DNA of 13,211 nt, taken from contig JAHEXN010000063.1 in assembly GCA_023252095.1 (NCBI GenBank), positions 1 to 13,211 on the forward strand. Direction: 5' to 3'. Both the position numbers and the translations under genes were made by a program. Source of the DNA: Actinomycetes bacterium. GTDB taxonomy: Bacteria > Actinomycetota > Actinomycetes > Propionibacteriales > Nocardioidaceae. Below are positions 6,657-13,130 of this stretch, in pieces; positions within the stretch are counted from its first letter, which is position 1, and every line of letters starts with the position of its first letter. A model generated the notes under the pieces. The model made no database searches and had not been told where the DNA came from. It worked only from the letters and a program-made list of their open reading frames with translations.

Positions 6657-7415
6657 ATGCGAGACGTGACGTATCCGCCCGTCATCGTGACGGCCAAGAC
6701 GCTCTTCAAGGTGCTGGGCATGTCGTTCCAGACCTCGGGCACCGAGCACATCCCCCGCACCGGCGGGGCCGTGCTCGCGGCCAACCACATCAGCTACGTC
6801 GACTTCGTGTTCGACGGGCTCGCCGCCCAGCCCAGCAAGCGCCTCGTGCGCTTCATGGCCAAGCGCGAGGCCTTCGAGGGCGCGACGGGTCGCCTGATGA
6901 GGTCGTTCCACCACATCAGCGTCGACCGTGACAACGGTGAGCAGTCGTACAACACCGCGGTCGAGTACCTGCGGTCCGGCGAGATCGTCGGCATCTTCCC
7001 CGAGGCCACGATCAGTCGGTCGATGGAGATCAAGGAGCTCAAGACCGGCGCGGTCCGCATGGCGGCCGAGGCGGGGGTTCCGTTGATCCCGATGGTCACG
7101 TGGGGCACGCAGCTCCTGAAGACCAAGGACCACGAGTCGGACATCTTCGGTCGCGGCAAGACGATCGGGCTGCACGTCGGAGCGCCGATCGCCGTCACGG
7201 GGGAGGACCCGGTCGCCGAGACCGCGCTGCTCAAGGCCGAGATGACGCGTCTGCTCGAGCACGCAATCGCCGAGTATCCGATCAGCCCGGAGGGCCAGTG
7301 GTGGGCTCCGGCCCGGTTCGGCGGTCTCGCGCCGACGCCCGAGGAGGCCGCGCGCCTGGACGCGGAGGAGAAGGCCGCCAAGGCGGCCCGCCGCGCGGAG
7401 CGCGAGGACGGCTGA
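6657..7415 (+). CDS. PlsC-type 1-acylglycerol-3-phosphate acyltransferase family protein
   Basis: This is a 252-residue LPLAT/PlsC-family membrane-associated acyltransferase. Members transfer acyl chains to lysophosphatidic acid or to other lipid and glycolipid acceptors. The catalytic NHISYVD (43-49) gives the HX4D motif (His44, Asp49). Block II is VRFMAKREAF (64-73). Block III is FPEATIS (114-120), where the usual FPEGT glycine is alanine. Block IV is VPLIPMVTWG (141-150). The last 25 residues are a charged Ala/Glu/Lys/Arg helix, an add-on after the enzyme fold. The gene lies 47 bp after the glycosyltransferase pair with its own promoter. The substrate could be an envelope glycolipid as well as a phospholipid precursor. 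Confidence 0.9.
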   Translation: MRDVTYPPVIVTAKTLFKVLGMSFQTSGTEHIPRTGGAVLAANHISYVDFVFDGLAAQPSKRLVRFMAKREAFEGATGRLMRSFHHISVDRDNGEQSYNTAVEYLRSGEIVGIFPEATISRSMEIKELKTGAVRMAAEAGVPLIPMVTWGTQLLKTKDHESDIFGRGKTIGLHVGAPIAVTGEDPVAETALLKAEMTRLLEHAIAEYPISPEGQWWAPARFGGLAPTPEEAARLDAEEKAAKAARRAEREDG

Positions 7416-7458
7416 GCGCTTTCGCTCGGGTGCTTGGCTACCTGGCGGTTTCCGAGCG
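7414..7458 (+). terminator. Hairpins after the acyltransferase gene
   Basis: Two mutually exclusive stems overlap the stop codon region. One is GAGCG-CTTT-CGCTC at 7414-7427. The other is a longer-range CGCTCGG (7423-7429) with CCGAGCG (7452-7458). There is no T-run, as is common for actinobacterial terminators, so termination is plausible but unproven. Confidence 0.35.
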
Positions 7459-7463
7459 TGGGG

Positions 7464-7592
7464 CGGTGGATCTACCACCGAATGGCTCGGTCGGCCGGGG
7501 TGCCGGTGAGTTCTCCACCGAATGACGGCTCATACGGTGGTGCATCCACCGCTTGCCCGTGATGCTGGTGCCCAAAGGTGGTGGATCCACCG
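7464..7592. repeat. Array of four 17-bp inverted repeats, CGGTGG-N5-CCACCG
   Basis: Copies lie at 7464-7480 (CGGTGGATCTACCACCG), 7504-7520 (CGGTGAGTTCTCCACCG), 7535-7551 (CGGTGGTGCATCCACCG) and 7576-7592 (AGGTGGTGGATCCACCG). Start-to-start distances are 40, 31 and 41 bp. Copies 1 and 3 have perfect 6-bp arms, copy 2 has one mismatch, and copy 4 has perfect 5-bp arms with the outermost pair lost. Copies 1 and 2 are both followed by AATG. The 5-base centres vary while the arms are kept, as expected for binding sites of a dimeric protein or for conserved RNA or cruciform stems. Confidence 0.75.
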
Positions 7593-7644
7593 CCCGGACC
7601 GCAAGCGGCGTCAGGGTCCGGGGGCCACACTGGGGGTGACCCCT

Positions 7645-7651
7645 GAGGAGG
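7645..7651 (+). promoter_or_regulatory. Strong ribosome binding site of the DUF427 gene
   Basis: GAGGAGG lies 4 bases before the ATG at 7656. It is the only near-consensus Shine-Dalgarno sequence in the window and fixes this start. Its first two bases lie in the 3' arm of a possible leader stem (TCAGGG 7611-7616 with CCCTGA 7641-7646), which could partly mask it. CACACT at 7626-7631 is a weak -10 candidate. Confidence 0.6.
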
Positions 7652-7655
7652 CACC

Positions 7656-7958
7656 ATGAAGGCCGTCTACGGCAGCACTGTCCTGGCCGAGGCTCCGAGC
7701 GACCAGCTCGTCAAGATCGAGGGGAACTGGTACTTCCCGCCGTCGAGCCTCGCCGAGGGTGAGTTCGCGACGAGCGACACGGCGTACCACTGCCCCTGGA
7801 AGGGTGACGCGCAGTACTGGGACGTCGGCAGCGGCGACGACCAGCTGCCCGACGGCGCCTGGTCGTACCCCGAGCCCCTGCCGGGCTCGGTCGAGCGCGT
7901 GGGGTCGGAGTTCGCCGGCTATGTCGCGTTCGACCCCAAGGTCACCGTCACGGAGTAG
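7656..7958 (+). CDS. DUF427 domain protein
   Basis: This is a 100-residue protein that is entirely one DUF427 domain. The family hallmarks are NWYFPPSSL (24-32) and the signature TAYHCPWKGDAQYWDV (42-57), with its CPWKG core, then AWSYPEPLP (68-76) and VAFDPKVTV (90-98). The biochemical function of this family is not established. Members are small cytoplasmic beta-rich proteins. The gene stands alone, with a strong ribosome site, an array of inverted repeats upstream and a hairpin directly after its stop codon, so it is probably its own transcription unit. Confidence 0.93.
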   Translation: MKAVYGSTVLAEAPSDQLVKIEGNWYFPPSSLAEGEFATSDTAYHCPWKGDAQYWDVGSGDDQLPDGAWSYPEPLPGSVERVGSEFAGYVAFDPKVTVTE

Positions 7959-7976
7959 CCCGGCAGGGGTGCCGGG
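7959..7976 (+). terminator. Hairpin directly after the DUF427 stop codon
   Basis: A perfect 7-bp stem, CCCGGCA and TGCCGGG, with a GGGG loop begins at the base after the TAG stop. There is no T-tract. Its position between DUF427 and the tsaD promoter fits a transcription end. Confidence 0.55.
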
Positions 7977-7994
7977 CCCTGGGCGGCGAGATGA

Positions 7995-8000
7995 AACACT
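7995..8000 (+). promoter_or_regulatory. Weak -10 box for leaderless tsaD
   Basis: AACACT ends 6 bases before the tsaD GTG (8007), the same spacing as the better TANNNT boxes in this window. It matches at the second and sixth positions only. The short A-rich stretch GATGAAACACT stands out in this G/C-rich DNA. Confidence 0.35.
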
Positions 8001-8006
8001 GTCGGG

Positions 8007-9050
8007 GTGAGTGAGCCCCTCGTCCTCGGCATCGAGTCGTCCTGTGACGAGACCGGCGTCGGCATCGTGCGGGGCACCGAGCTCCTCGCGCACGTCGTCG
8101 CCTCGAGCATGGAGGAGCACGTCCGCTTCGGCGGGATCGTGCCCGAGGTCGCGAGTCGGGCCCACCTCGAGGCGTTCGTGCCCACGCTGACCGGCGCTCT
8201 CGACGAGGCAGGCCTGTCGATGGCCGACATCGACGGCATCGCCGTCACGAGCGGACCCGGGTTGACCGGCGCGCTGCTCGTGGGGATCGCGGGTGCGAAG
8301 GCGCTCGCGCTGGCCCACGACATCCCGCTGTACGGCGTCAACCACCTCGCGGCGCACGTCGCGGTCGACCAGCTCGAGCACGGACGGTTCGACCGACGCG
8401 TCGTGGCGCTCCTGGCGAGCGGGGGGCACTCGGAGATCCTCCTGGTCGACGACATCGCCACCGACGTGACCCTGCTCGGTCAGACGATCGACGACGCGGC
8501 CGGCGAGGCGTTCGACAAGGTCGCGCGGCTCCTCGGTCTGCCCTACCCGGGAGGTCCGCACATCGACCGGGTCGCGGCTGACGGCGACCCGCGGGCGGTG
8601 CCGTTCCCGCGCGGGCTGACGGCCTCGCGCGACCAGGAGAAGCACCGCTGGAACTTCTCGTTCTCCGGCCTGAAGAGCGCCGTCTCGCGGCACGTGCAGC
8701 GCGAGCAGCTCGCCGGGCGCGAGGTCGTGGTGGCCGACGTCGCCGCCTCGTTCCAGGACGCCGTGTGCGACGTGCTCACGGCCAAGGCGGTCGAGGCGTG
8801 CCGCGTGCACGACGTCGGCACGCTCGTGCTGGGCGGCGGGGTCGCGGCCAACTCGCGCCTGCGCTGGTACGCCGAGCAGCGTTGCGCCGAGGCGGGCATC
8901 GAGCTCCGGGTGCCGCGACTCGGCCTGTGCACCGACAACGGGGCCATGGTCGCCGCGCTCGGTGCCGAGGTCGTGCGCCGCGGCCTCCCGGCCTCACCGT
9001 TCGACCTGCGGGCCGACTCCGGCCTGCCGGTCACGTCGATCGTCGCCTGA
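8007..9050 (+). CDS. tsaD: TsaD, tRNA threonylcarbamoyladenosine transferase
   Basis: TsaD is the catalytic subunit that transfers threonylcarbamoyl from TC-AMP to A37 of ANN-decoding tRNAs, working with TsaB and TsaE. The protein has 347 residues, a full length. It begins LVLGIESSCDETGVGIV (5-21). The metal ligands are His113 and His117 in NHLAAH, with Asp310 in LCTDNGAM. ATP-site motifs are ASGGHSEILLV (137-147), SFSGLKSAV (218-226) and GGGVAANSRLR (276-286). The GTG at 8007 is chosen because the conserved core starts within a few residues of it. It is split from tsaE-tsaB-rimI by about 3.9 kb of unrelated genes and converges on a minus-strand gene 21 bp away. Confidence 0.97.
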   Translation: MSEPLVLGIESSCDETGVGIVRGTELLAHVVASSMEEHVRFGGIVPEVASRAHLEAFVPTLTGALDEAGLSMADIDGIAVTSGPGLTGALLVGIAGAKALALAHDIPLYGVNHLAAHVAVDQLEHGRFDRRVVALLASGGHSEILLVDDIATDVTLLGQTIDDAAGEAFDKVARLLGLPYPGGPHIDRVAADGDPRAVPFPRGLTASRDQEKHRWNFSFSGLKSAVSRHVQREQLAGREVVVADVAASFQDAVCDVLTAKAVEACRVHDVGTLVLGGGVAANSRLRWYAEQRCAEAGIELRVPRLGLCTDNGAMVAALGAEVVRRGLPASPFDLRADSGLPVTSIVA

Positions 9051-9083
9051 GCAGGTCTGGGCGGCCCGCTGTCAGGGCTGCTC
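9049..9083. terminator. Possible shared hairpin between convergent tsaD and membrane protein genes
   Basis: GAGCAG (9049-9054) and CTGCTC (9078-9083) form a 6-bp inverted repeat that spans both stop codons. It is GC-moderate and has no T-run. It is a weak candidate for a bidirectional terminator. Confidence 0.25.
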
Positions 9084-9755
9084 GAGCTGGTCCAGCGCCT
9101 CGTCGACCACGGCGTCCGGGGTCGTGCCCCGGCGTGCCGCGACGTCCGAGACGCGTCCGAGCACGGCAGGCGACAACGCGACGGCGGGGACGCGGCGCTC
9201 GCTTCGTCCGAACACACCGAGGGCGATCAGGATGACGGTGCCGAGCACATCGAGGATGGCCACCACGCCGAACGTCCGCCAGTACCCGTCGTCGAGGTCC
9301 TCGCCGTCGATGATCGCCAGGGCGATCATGAGGGCCACGACGGTGACGGGCACGAGCGTCGCGAGCAGCGCAGCGCGGTGTCGTGCCGACCACGTGAGCG
9401 CCAGCAGCAGGCACGCCTGGGCGAGGGAGGCGGCCAGCGTCGCCCCGACACCGATGGCTCGCGCGATCGACTCCGAGTCGCTGGTGTCGTCGAGCCAGAT
9501 GATGCCGAGGCCGAGGAGGAACGGCACGAGGGACACCAGGAAGCCCAGGAGTCCGACGGCAGCGAAGGGTCGTCCCGCCGTGCTCAGGTAGCACAGCACC
9601 GCGATGGACTCCAGACCGATCACGACCGTCGTGAGCAGGACCCGGGCCTGGGTGTCGCCGAACGAACCGCCGAGCAGCGCCGCGATGCCGAGCAGGGCGG
9701 CGACCGAGAACGAGCCGATGACGACGGCGGAGACGATGCGACGCAGATCCTTCAT
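9072..9755 (-). CDS. Six-helix membrane protein with ribbon-helix-helix-like tail
   Basis: This 227-residue protein is not assignable to a family I recognise. Hydrophobic helices lie at about residues 7-31, 39-58, 64-88, 101-122, 127-149 and 160-182. The soluble C-terminus (about 188-227) reads RVPAVALSPAVLGRVSDVAARRGTTPD followed by AVVDEALDQLEQ. A short strand, helix, turn and helix of this kind resemble the ribbon-helix-helix (CopG/Arc-like) fold, in which a turn such as RRGTTPDAVV separates the helices. The start at 9755 is preferred over the ATG seven codons upstream (9776) because a CATGAT -10-like box (9767-9762) ends 6 bases before it. The gene lies 59 bp after pxpC on the same strand. 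The function is unknown. Confidence 0.75.
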   Translation of the reverse strand: MKDLRRIVSAVVIGSFSVAALLGIAALLGGSFGDTQARVLLTTVVIGLESIAVLCYLSTAGRPFAAVGLLGFLVSLVPFLLGLGIIWLDDTSDSESIARAIGVGATLAASLAQACLLLALTWSARHRAALLATLVPVTVVALMIALAIIDGEDLDDGYWRTFGVVAILDVLGTVILIALGVFGRSERRVPAVALSPAVLGRVSDVAARRGTTPDAVVDEALDQLEQP

Positions 9756-9761
9756 GACCCG

Positions 9762-9767
9762 ATCATG
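9762..9767 (-). promoter_or_regulatory. Weak -10 box for leaderless membrane protein gene
   Basis: On the minus strand, CATGAT ends 6 bases before the ATG at 9755. It matches TANNNT at positions 2 and 6. It is listed because the spacing equals that of the stronger boxes elsewhere in the window. Confidence 0.3.
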
Positions 9768-9814
9768 GGCCATGCCGAGCTCATGCACTCGCGCATGGGT
9801 GACCGGACCAGGTG

Positions 9815-10672
9815 TCAGGGCGCGGGGTGGCGCCGGAAGCGGATGACCCGCCCGGGAGCGGCCTGCGCGAGGAGGTCGGTGTCGGCGTCGAGCACGACTG
9901 CGACGACGGGATAGCCGCCCGTGGCGGGGTGGTCGGGCCCCAGCACGACGGGCAGGCCGGCCGACGTGACCTGGATGCTGCCGCGCAGGACCGGCTCGGA
10001 CTCCAGCTCGCCGCGAACCGCTCGTTCGAGGGGCGGCCCGTCCAGGCGCACGCCGATGCGGTCGCTCCGGTCGGACACGGACCAACCGGTCCCCAGCAGC
10101 GTGCCGATCGCGGTGGGCGTGAACCAGTCGTCGCGGGGGCCGAGGACGATCCGTACCGTGAGATCGCCGACCCCGGGCACACCCACGTCGAGCTGGCGCA
10201 GGTCGGGGCCGCCGGATCCGGGCGACACCGCGACGGAGGAGCCGACGCTGAGGGGTGACGGCCCCAGTCCGGAGAGCGTGTCGGTGGACCGCGAGCCGAG
10301 GACCGGATCGGATGCGACTCCGCCCCGGACCGCGACGACCCGGCGGAGCCCGGCCGCCGGGACACCGATCGTCAGCGCGCCACCCCCGGGCACGTGGAGC
10401 GTGCGCATCGACGAGGCGGGAACGCCGTCGATCGTGACGGGCCCCGGGGCGCCCGCAACCGCGACGGCGGTGGGCCGGCTCGCGCGCAGCGTGACGGACC
10501 CGAGCACCTCCAGGACGGCGGCGTCGGCCGGATTGCCCACGAGGGCGTTGGCTCGTCGCGCGGCGGGGCGGTCGAACACCCCCGAGGGCGAGACGCCCAG
10601 TTCCGACCGGCCGGGTCGTCCGAGGTCCTGCACCAGGACGGAGCCGACCAGCTCCACGACCCGCAGGCTCAT
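9815..10672 (-). CDS. pxpC: 5-oxoprolinase subunit C (biotin-dependent carboxylase-like, KipA/PxpC)
   Basis: This is a 285-residue protein. PxpC is one part of the prokaryotic ATP-dependent 5-oxoprolinase (PxpABC), which opens 5-oxo-L-proline (pyroglutamate) to L-glutamate. Family features are the N-terminal VLVQDLGRPGRSELGVSPSG (12-31), then FDRPAARRANALVGNPADAAVLEV (33-56), and the C-terminal VLGPDHPATGGYPVVAVV. The ATG at 10672 overlaps the pxpB stop by 4 bp (ATGA), and the conserved domain starts within a few residues, so the longer upstream frame is not used. The length is slightly short for the family (about 290-310), with no lost core motif. Confidence 0.94.
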   Translation of the reverse strand: MSLRVVELVGSVLVQDLGRPGRSELGVSPSGVFDRPAARRANALVGNPADAAVLEVLGSVTLRASRPTAVAVAGAPGPVTIDGVPASSMRTLHVPGGGALTIGVPAAGLRRVVAVRGGVASDPVLGSRSTDTLSGLGPSPLSVGSSVAVSPGSGGPDLRQLDVGVPGVGDLTVRIVLGPRDDWFTPTAIGTLLGTGWSVSDRSDRIGVRLDGPPLERAVRGELESEPVLRGSIQVTSAGLPVVLGPDHPATGGYPVVAVVLDADTDLLAQAAPGRVIRFRRHPAP

Positions 10673-11250
10673 CGGGACGCCTCGAACCGCACCCGGGTGC
10701 CCGGGCGCAGCAGGGCCGGCGGGTCGCGATCGAGGTCCCACAGGGGTGCATCGGTACGACCCAGCAGCTGCCACCCGCCGGGCGACTCACGTGGGTAGAC
10801 GCCGGAGTACGGCCCGGCGAGGGCCACTGCGCCGACCGGGACGCGGGGACGCGGGGTGTCGCGGCGGGGCACGTGCAGGCGTGGGTCGCCGCCTGTCAGG
10901 TAGGCGAAGCCGGGCGCGAACCCGGTGAAGGCGACGTCCCAGGCGGTGGCCGTGTGCGCCGCGACGACCTCGTCGCTCGTCAGGCCGGTCAGGCGAGCGA
11001 CCTCGGCGAGGTCCGGCCCGTCGTAGACGACGACGATCGTGATCTCGGTGACCGGTTCGGCCGACACGTCGCGCGGACCCGTGGCGGCGAGGAGGCGGCG
11101 AACCTCGGCCGGCTCGCCGCGCACCAGGACGGTCCGGGCGCCCAGGGTCACGTCGGCGGTCTCGACCAAGGCGGCGTGCCAGGCGCGTGCCTCGGCGGGG
11201 TCGGTGCAGTCGACCAGCACGGCCTGGTCGCCGACCGGCAGCAGCCTCAC
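10669..11250 (-). CDS. pxpB: 5-oxoprolinase subunit B (KipI/PxpB family)
   Basis: This is a 193-residue cytoplasmic protein of the allophanate-hydrolase-subunit-1 type. It starts RLLPVGDQAVLVD (2-14). The central AFTGFAPGFAYLTG (107-120) is a KipI/PxpB hallmark, followed by PRRDTPRPRVPVGAVALAGPYSGVYPRESPGGWQLLGRT (128-166), the cyclophilin-like core. PxpB acts with PxpC and PxpA in 5-oxoproline cleavage. The start is GTG at 11250, which overlaps the pxpA stop (GTGA). This start gives no long foreign N-terminus and keeps the first conserved strand. Coupled translation with both neighbours fits the need for a stoichiometric complex. Confidence 0.94.
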   Translation of the reverse strand: MRLLPVGDQAVLVDCTDPAEARAWHAALVETADVTLGARTVLVRGEPAEVRRLLAATGPRDVSAEPVTEITIVVVYDGPDLAEVARLTGLTSDEVVAAHTATAWDVAFTGFAPGFAYLTGGDPRLHVPRRDTPRPRVPVGAVALAGPYSGVYPRESPGGWQLLGRTDAPLWDLDRDPPALLRPGTRVRFEASR

Positions 11251-11936
11251 GCGAAGGCCCGCACCGTGTGGCCGGCGTCCTCCAGGCCCGCGCGCACGGC
11301 GCGGGCGAGGTCGAGCGCGCCGGGGGAGTCCCCGTGGACGCACAGCGACTCCACCTGGGGAGCGAGCCGCAAGGCCTGGGCCACGACGGTCGCTGCGTCG
11401 TCGTGGACGGCCCCGGGCTCCGAGCGCGGCACGAGGGTGCCGTCCGGTCGGTACGCGCGGTCGGCGAATCCCTCGGTGACGACGGGCATCCCGTCGGCCG
11501 AGGCGATGCGCAGCGAGGCCGCGTGCGGCAGGCCGAGCAGGGGAAGTCCGTAGGGCGCGATGGCCTCGACGACGGCGGTGGCCTGGCGCTCGTCGGTCAC
11601 GATCGTGTTGTAGAGCGCCCCGTGCGGCTTGACGTAGACGACGTGCCCGCCCACCGAGTCGGCGATCTCGGCGAGCAGGTCGATCTGCTCCCGCAGCGAC
11701 TCGACCAGCTCGTCGGGCTCGACCTCGACGGGGCGGCGGCCGAAGCCCTCCGGGTCGGCGTACCCGACCTGGGCCCCGATCGCGACCCCACGTTCGACGG
11801 CCAGGGTGCACGCGGCGAGCATGAGCTCGATGCCGCCCGCGTAGGCCCCGCAGCACACGTTGGCGCTGGTCACGACGTCCAGGAGAGCGAGGTCGTCGGT
11901 GCTCTCGGCGACGTCGGCGTTGAGGTCGACCTGCAT
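11247..11936 (-). CDS. pxpA: 5-oxoprolinase subunit A (LamB/YcsF family), divergent
   Basis: This 229-residue protein is somewhat shorter than usual for the family (about 245-255). Conserved parts are VDLNADVAE (3-11), TSANVCCGAYAGG (23-35), GVAIGAQVGYADPEGFGRR (50-68), VKPHGALYN (102-110), FADRAYRPDGTLVPRS (157-172) and CVHGDSPGAL (199-208). In the family the second block normally reads ACGFHAGD and the third GAHPxxxD. Here the histidines are Tyr32 and Gln56, and Asp is Gly35. pxpA is first in a coupled pxpA-pxpB-pxpC operon, behind a TACGCT box. Gene order and overlaps argue for a working 5-oxoprolinase, but the changed residues leave the activity uncertain. Confidence 0.9.
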   Translation of the reverse strand: MQVDLNADVAESTDDLALLDVVTSANVCCGAYAGGIELMLAACTLAVERGVAIGAQVGYADPEGFGRRPVEVEPDELVESLREQIDLLAEIADSVGGHVVYVKPHGALYNTIVTDERQATAVVEAIAPYGLPLLGLPHAASLRIASADGMPVVTEGFADRAYRPDGTLVPRSEPGAVHDDAATVVAQALRLAPQVESLCVHGDSPGALDLARAVRAGLEDAGHTVRAFA

Positions 11937-11942
11937 GACGTC

Positions 11943-11948
11943 AGCGTA
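11943..11948 (-). promoter_or_regulatory. -10 box for leaderless pxpABC transcript
   Basis: On the minus strand, TACGCT matches TANNNT and ends 6 bases (GACGTC) before the pxpA ATG at 11936. It lies in the 27-bp gap after the methyltransferase stop, so pxpABC can be transcribed independently of the upstream gene. The same hexamer precedes the methyltransferase. Confidence 0.55.
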
Positions 11949-11963
11949 GGCCCGGGGCGGGGC

Positions 11964-13124
11964 TCACGGCTTGAGCGGCTCGACGAGGAACGCCCGCCCC
12001 TGGCCGTCGACGCGGGTCATGACGACGGTGGCACGGTTCGGGCCCGACAGCTTGAGCCGCTTGACGAGCTCCTCGGGCACGACCTGCACCCCGCGCTTCT
12101 TGATCGTCAACGTGCCGACACGACGCTGCTGCAACGCGGCCTTGAGCGGCTTCTCGCGGAACGGCAGCTCGTCGACGACCGCGAATCGGCGGGCGAGCGG
12201 GGTGACGTCGCCGCGGTCGGCGCTCACGTAGGCGATGTGCGGGTCGGGAAGCCAGCCACCCAGCTCCGCCGCGAGCTCGGCCACGACGCCGGCACGGATC
12301 ACGGCGTCGTCCGGCTCGTACAGGTAGGCGCCGACGGGCGCGACGACGGCGGGCTCGCCGGCCAGGGCGAGCGTGGCACCCGAGGGGAGCAGCGTCGCCC
12401 GCCGCTGGGTCCGGGCGTAGGGGCTGCCCCACAGGCAGCACTCGACGAGGTCGCCACCGTCGCTGACCCACTCGGCCTCGACCCCGGCGGGCACGTCGTC
12501 GTGGGCCAGCCCGGGCATGACCTTCGCGACGGCGCGACCGCGGAGCAGCTCGCGCGCCCAGGGCCACGGTGGCTGGAGGTCGGCCGTGCCGAAAACCCGG
12601 CCTTTCCCGGTACGGCGGGCCGGATCGACGAAGGCCGTCTCGCCGGGCAGCAGGACCGTGCGTGTCGCGTCGCCGACCTCGACCTCGCCGTCGAGCCCGA
12701 GGGCCCGGAGGTTGGCCGAGGCGATCGCGGCCCGCACCGGGTCCTGCTCGACACCTCGCACGCGCAGACCGGCCCGGGCGAATGCCAGGAGGTCGGCCCC
12801 GATGCCGCAGCCCAGGTCGACGACCGCTGTGGCCCCGGAGTCGACGAGCCGGCGGGCCCGGTGGGCGGCGACACGGTGGCGCGTGGCCTGCTCGAGCGCG
12901 TCGTGCGTGAAGTAGAGGTGCGCGGCGTCGGCGCCCAGCTTGCCGGCAGCCTTGCCGCGCAGGTGGTTCTGGGTCACGGCCGCGGCCACGAGGTCGTTGT
13001 CGTGGGTCTTGCGCAGGCGCGTGCCCAGCCCGAGGTCGGACTCGACCCCGGCGCGTGCGGCGACCTCGGCCAGCAGGTCCTGGCCCTCGGGCGCGAGCAA
13101 CCGCTCGAACGTCGCCAGGTCCAT
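11964..13124 (-). CDS. Class I SAM-dependent methyltransferase with THUMP-like C-terminus
   Basis: This is a 386-residue protein. A helical N-terminus (1-95) includes RLRKTHDNDLVAAAVTQNHLRGKAAGKLG (36-64). It is followed by a Rossmann methyltransferase core with SAM motif I, VVDLGCGIGADLLAFA (101-116), the acidic residue Glu126 after VRGVEQDP, and motif IV FVDPARRTGKGR (165-176). The C-terminal about 65 residues (PFREKPLKAALQQRRVGTLTIKKRG, then VQVVPEELVKRLKLSGPNRATVVMTRV) match the THUMP-like tail seen in a conserved actinobacterial/Gram-positive family. A nucleic-acid (tRNA or rRNA) substrate is likely, but the site modified is not known to me. The start at 13124 follows a leaderless-type promoter. 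Confidence 0.88.
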   Translation of the reverse strand: MDLATFERLLAPEGQDLLAEVAARAGVESDLGLGTRLRKTHDNDLVAAAVTQNHLRGKAAGKLGADAAHLYFTHDALEQATRHRVAAHRARRLVDSGATAVVDLGCGIGADLLAFARAGLRVRGVEQDPVRAAIASANLRALGLDGEVEVGDATRTVLLPGETAFVDPARRTGKGRVFGTADLQPPWPWARELLRGRAVAKVMPGLAHDDVPAGVEAEWVSDGGDLVECCLWGSPYARTQRRATLLPSGATLALAGEPAVVAPVGAYLYEPDDAVIRAGVVAELAAELGGWLPDPHIAYVSADRGDVTPLARRFAVVDELPFREKPLKAALQQRRVGTLTIKKRGVQVVPEELVKRLKLSGPNRATVVMTRVDGQGRAFLVEPLKP

Positions 13125-13130
13125 CCCCCG

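Larger units (their letters stand above)
7416..7655. other. 240-bp gene-free region between acyltransferase and DUF427 genes
   Basis: I see no credible coding frame here. The region holds the hairpins at 7414-7458, four 17-bp inverted repeats (7464-7592), an 8-bp outer stem (7549-7556 with 7601-7608), a leader stem TCAGGG (7611-7616) with CCCTGA (7641-7646), and the DUF427 ribosome site. It is the most structured non-coding stretch of the window. Confidence 0.7.

Noticed and set aside
7464..7592. CRISPR array
   Set aside because: The repeats are only 17 bp, differ from one another, are spaced by 14-24 bp, number four, and have no cas genes nearby.
7504..7592. DnaA boxes / replication origin
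   Set aside because: TTCTCCACC, GCATCCACC and GGATCCACC only partly resemble TTNTCCACA. The final A is always C, the copies are better explained as symmetric inverted repeats, and no dnaA or dnaN gene is present.
7416..7655. Small protein gene in the long intergenic region
   Set aside because: The open frames passing through are extensions of shadow frames without a ribosome site or recognisable protein, and the DNA is dominated by palindromes.
9782..9797. Small hairpin CATGC-N6-GCATG upstream of the six-helix protein gene
   Set aside because: The 5-bp arms are short enough to occur by chance, and nothing else supports a regulatory role.
9378..9914. 178-residue plus-strand open frame between tsaD and pxpC
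   Set aside because: It lies opposite the six-helix membrane protein, whose hydrophobic periodicity is clear. The plus-strand product is charged low-complexity sequence.
10673..10774. N-terminal extension of pxpC (34 extra residues)
   Set aside because: The extension overlaps the end of pxpB and encodes Pro/Gly/Ala-rich filler. The conserved PxpC domain begins right after the ATG at 10672, which forms the usual ATGA overlap.
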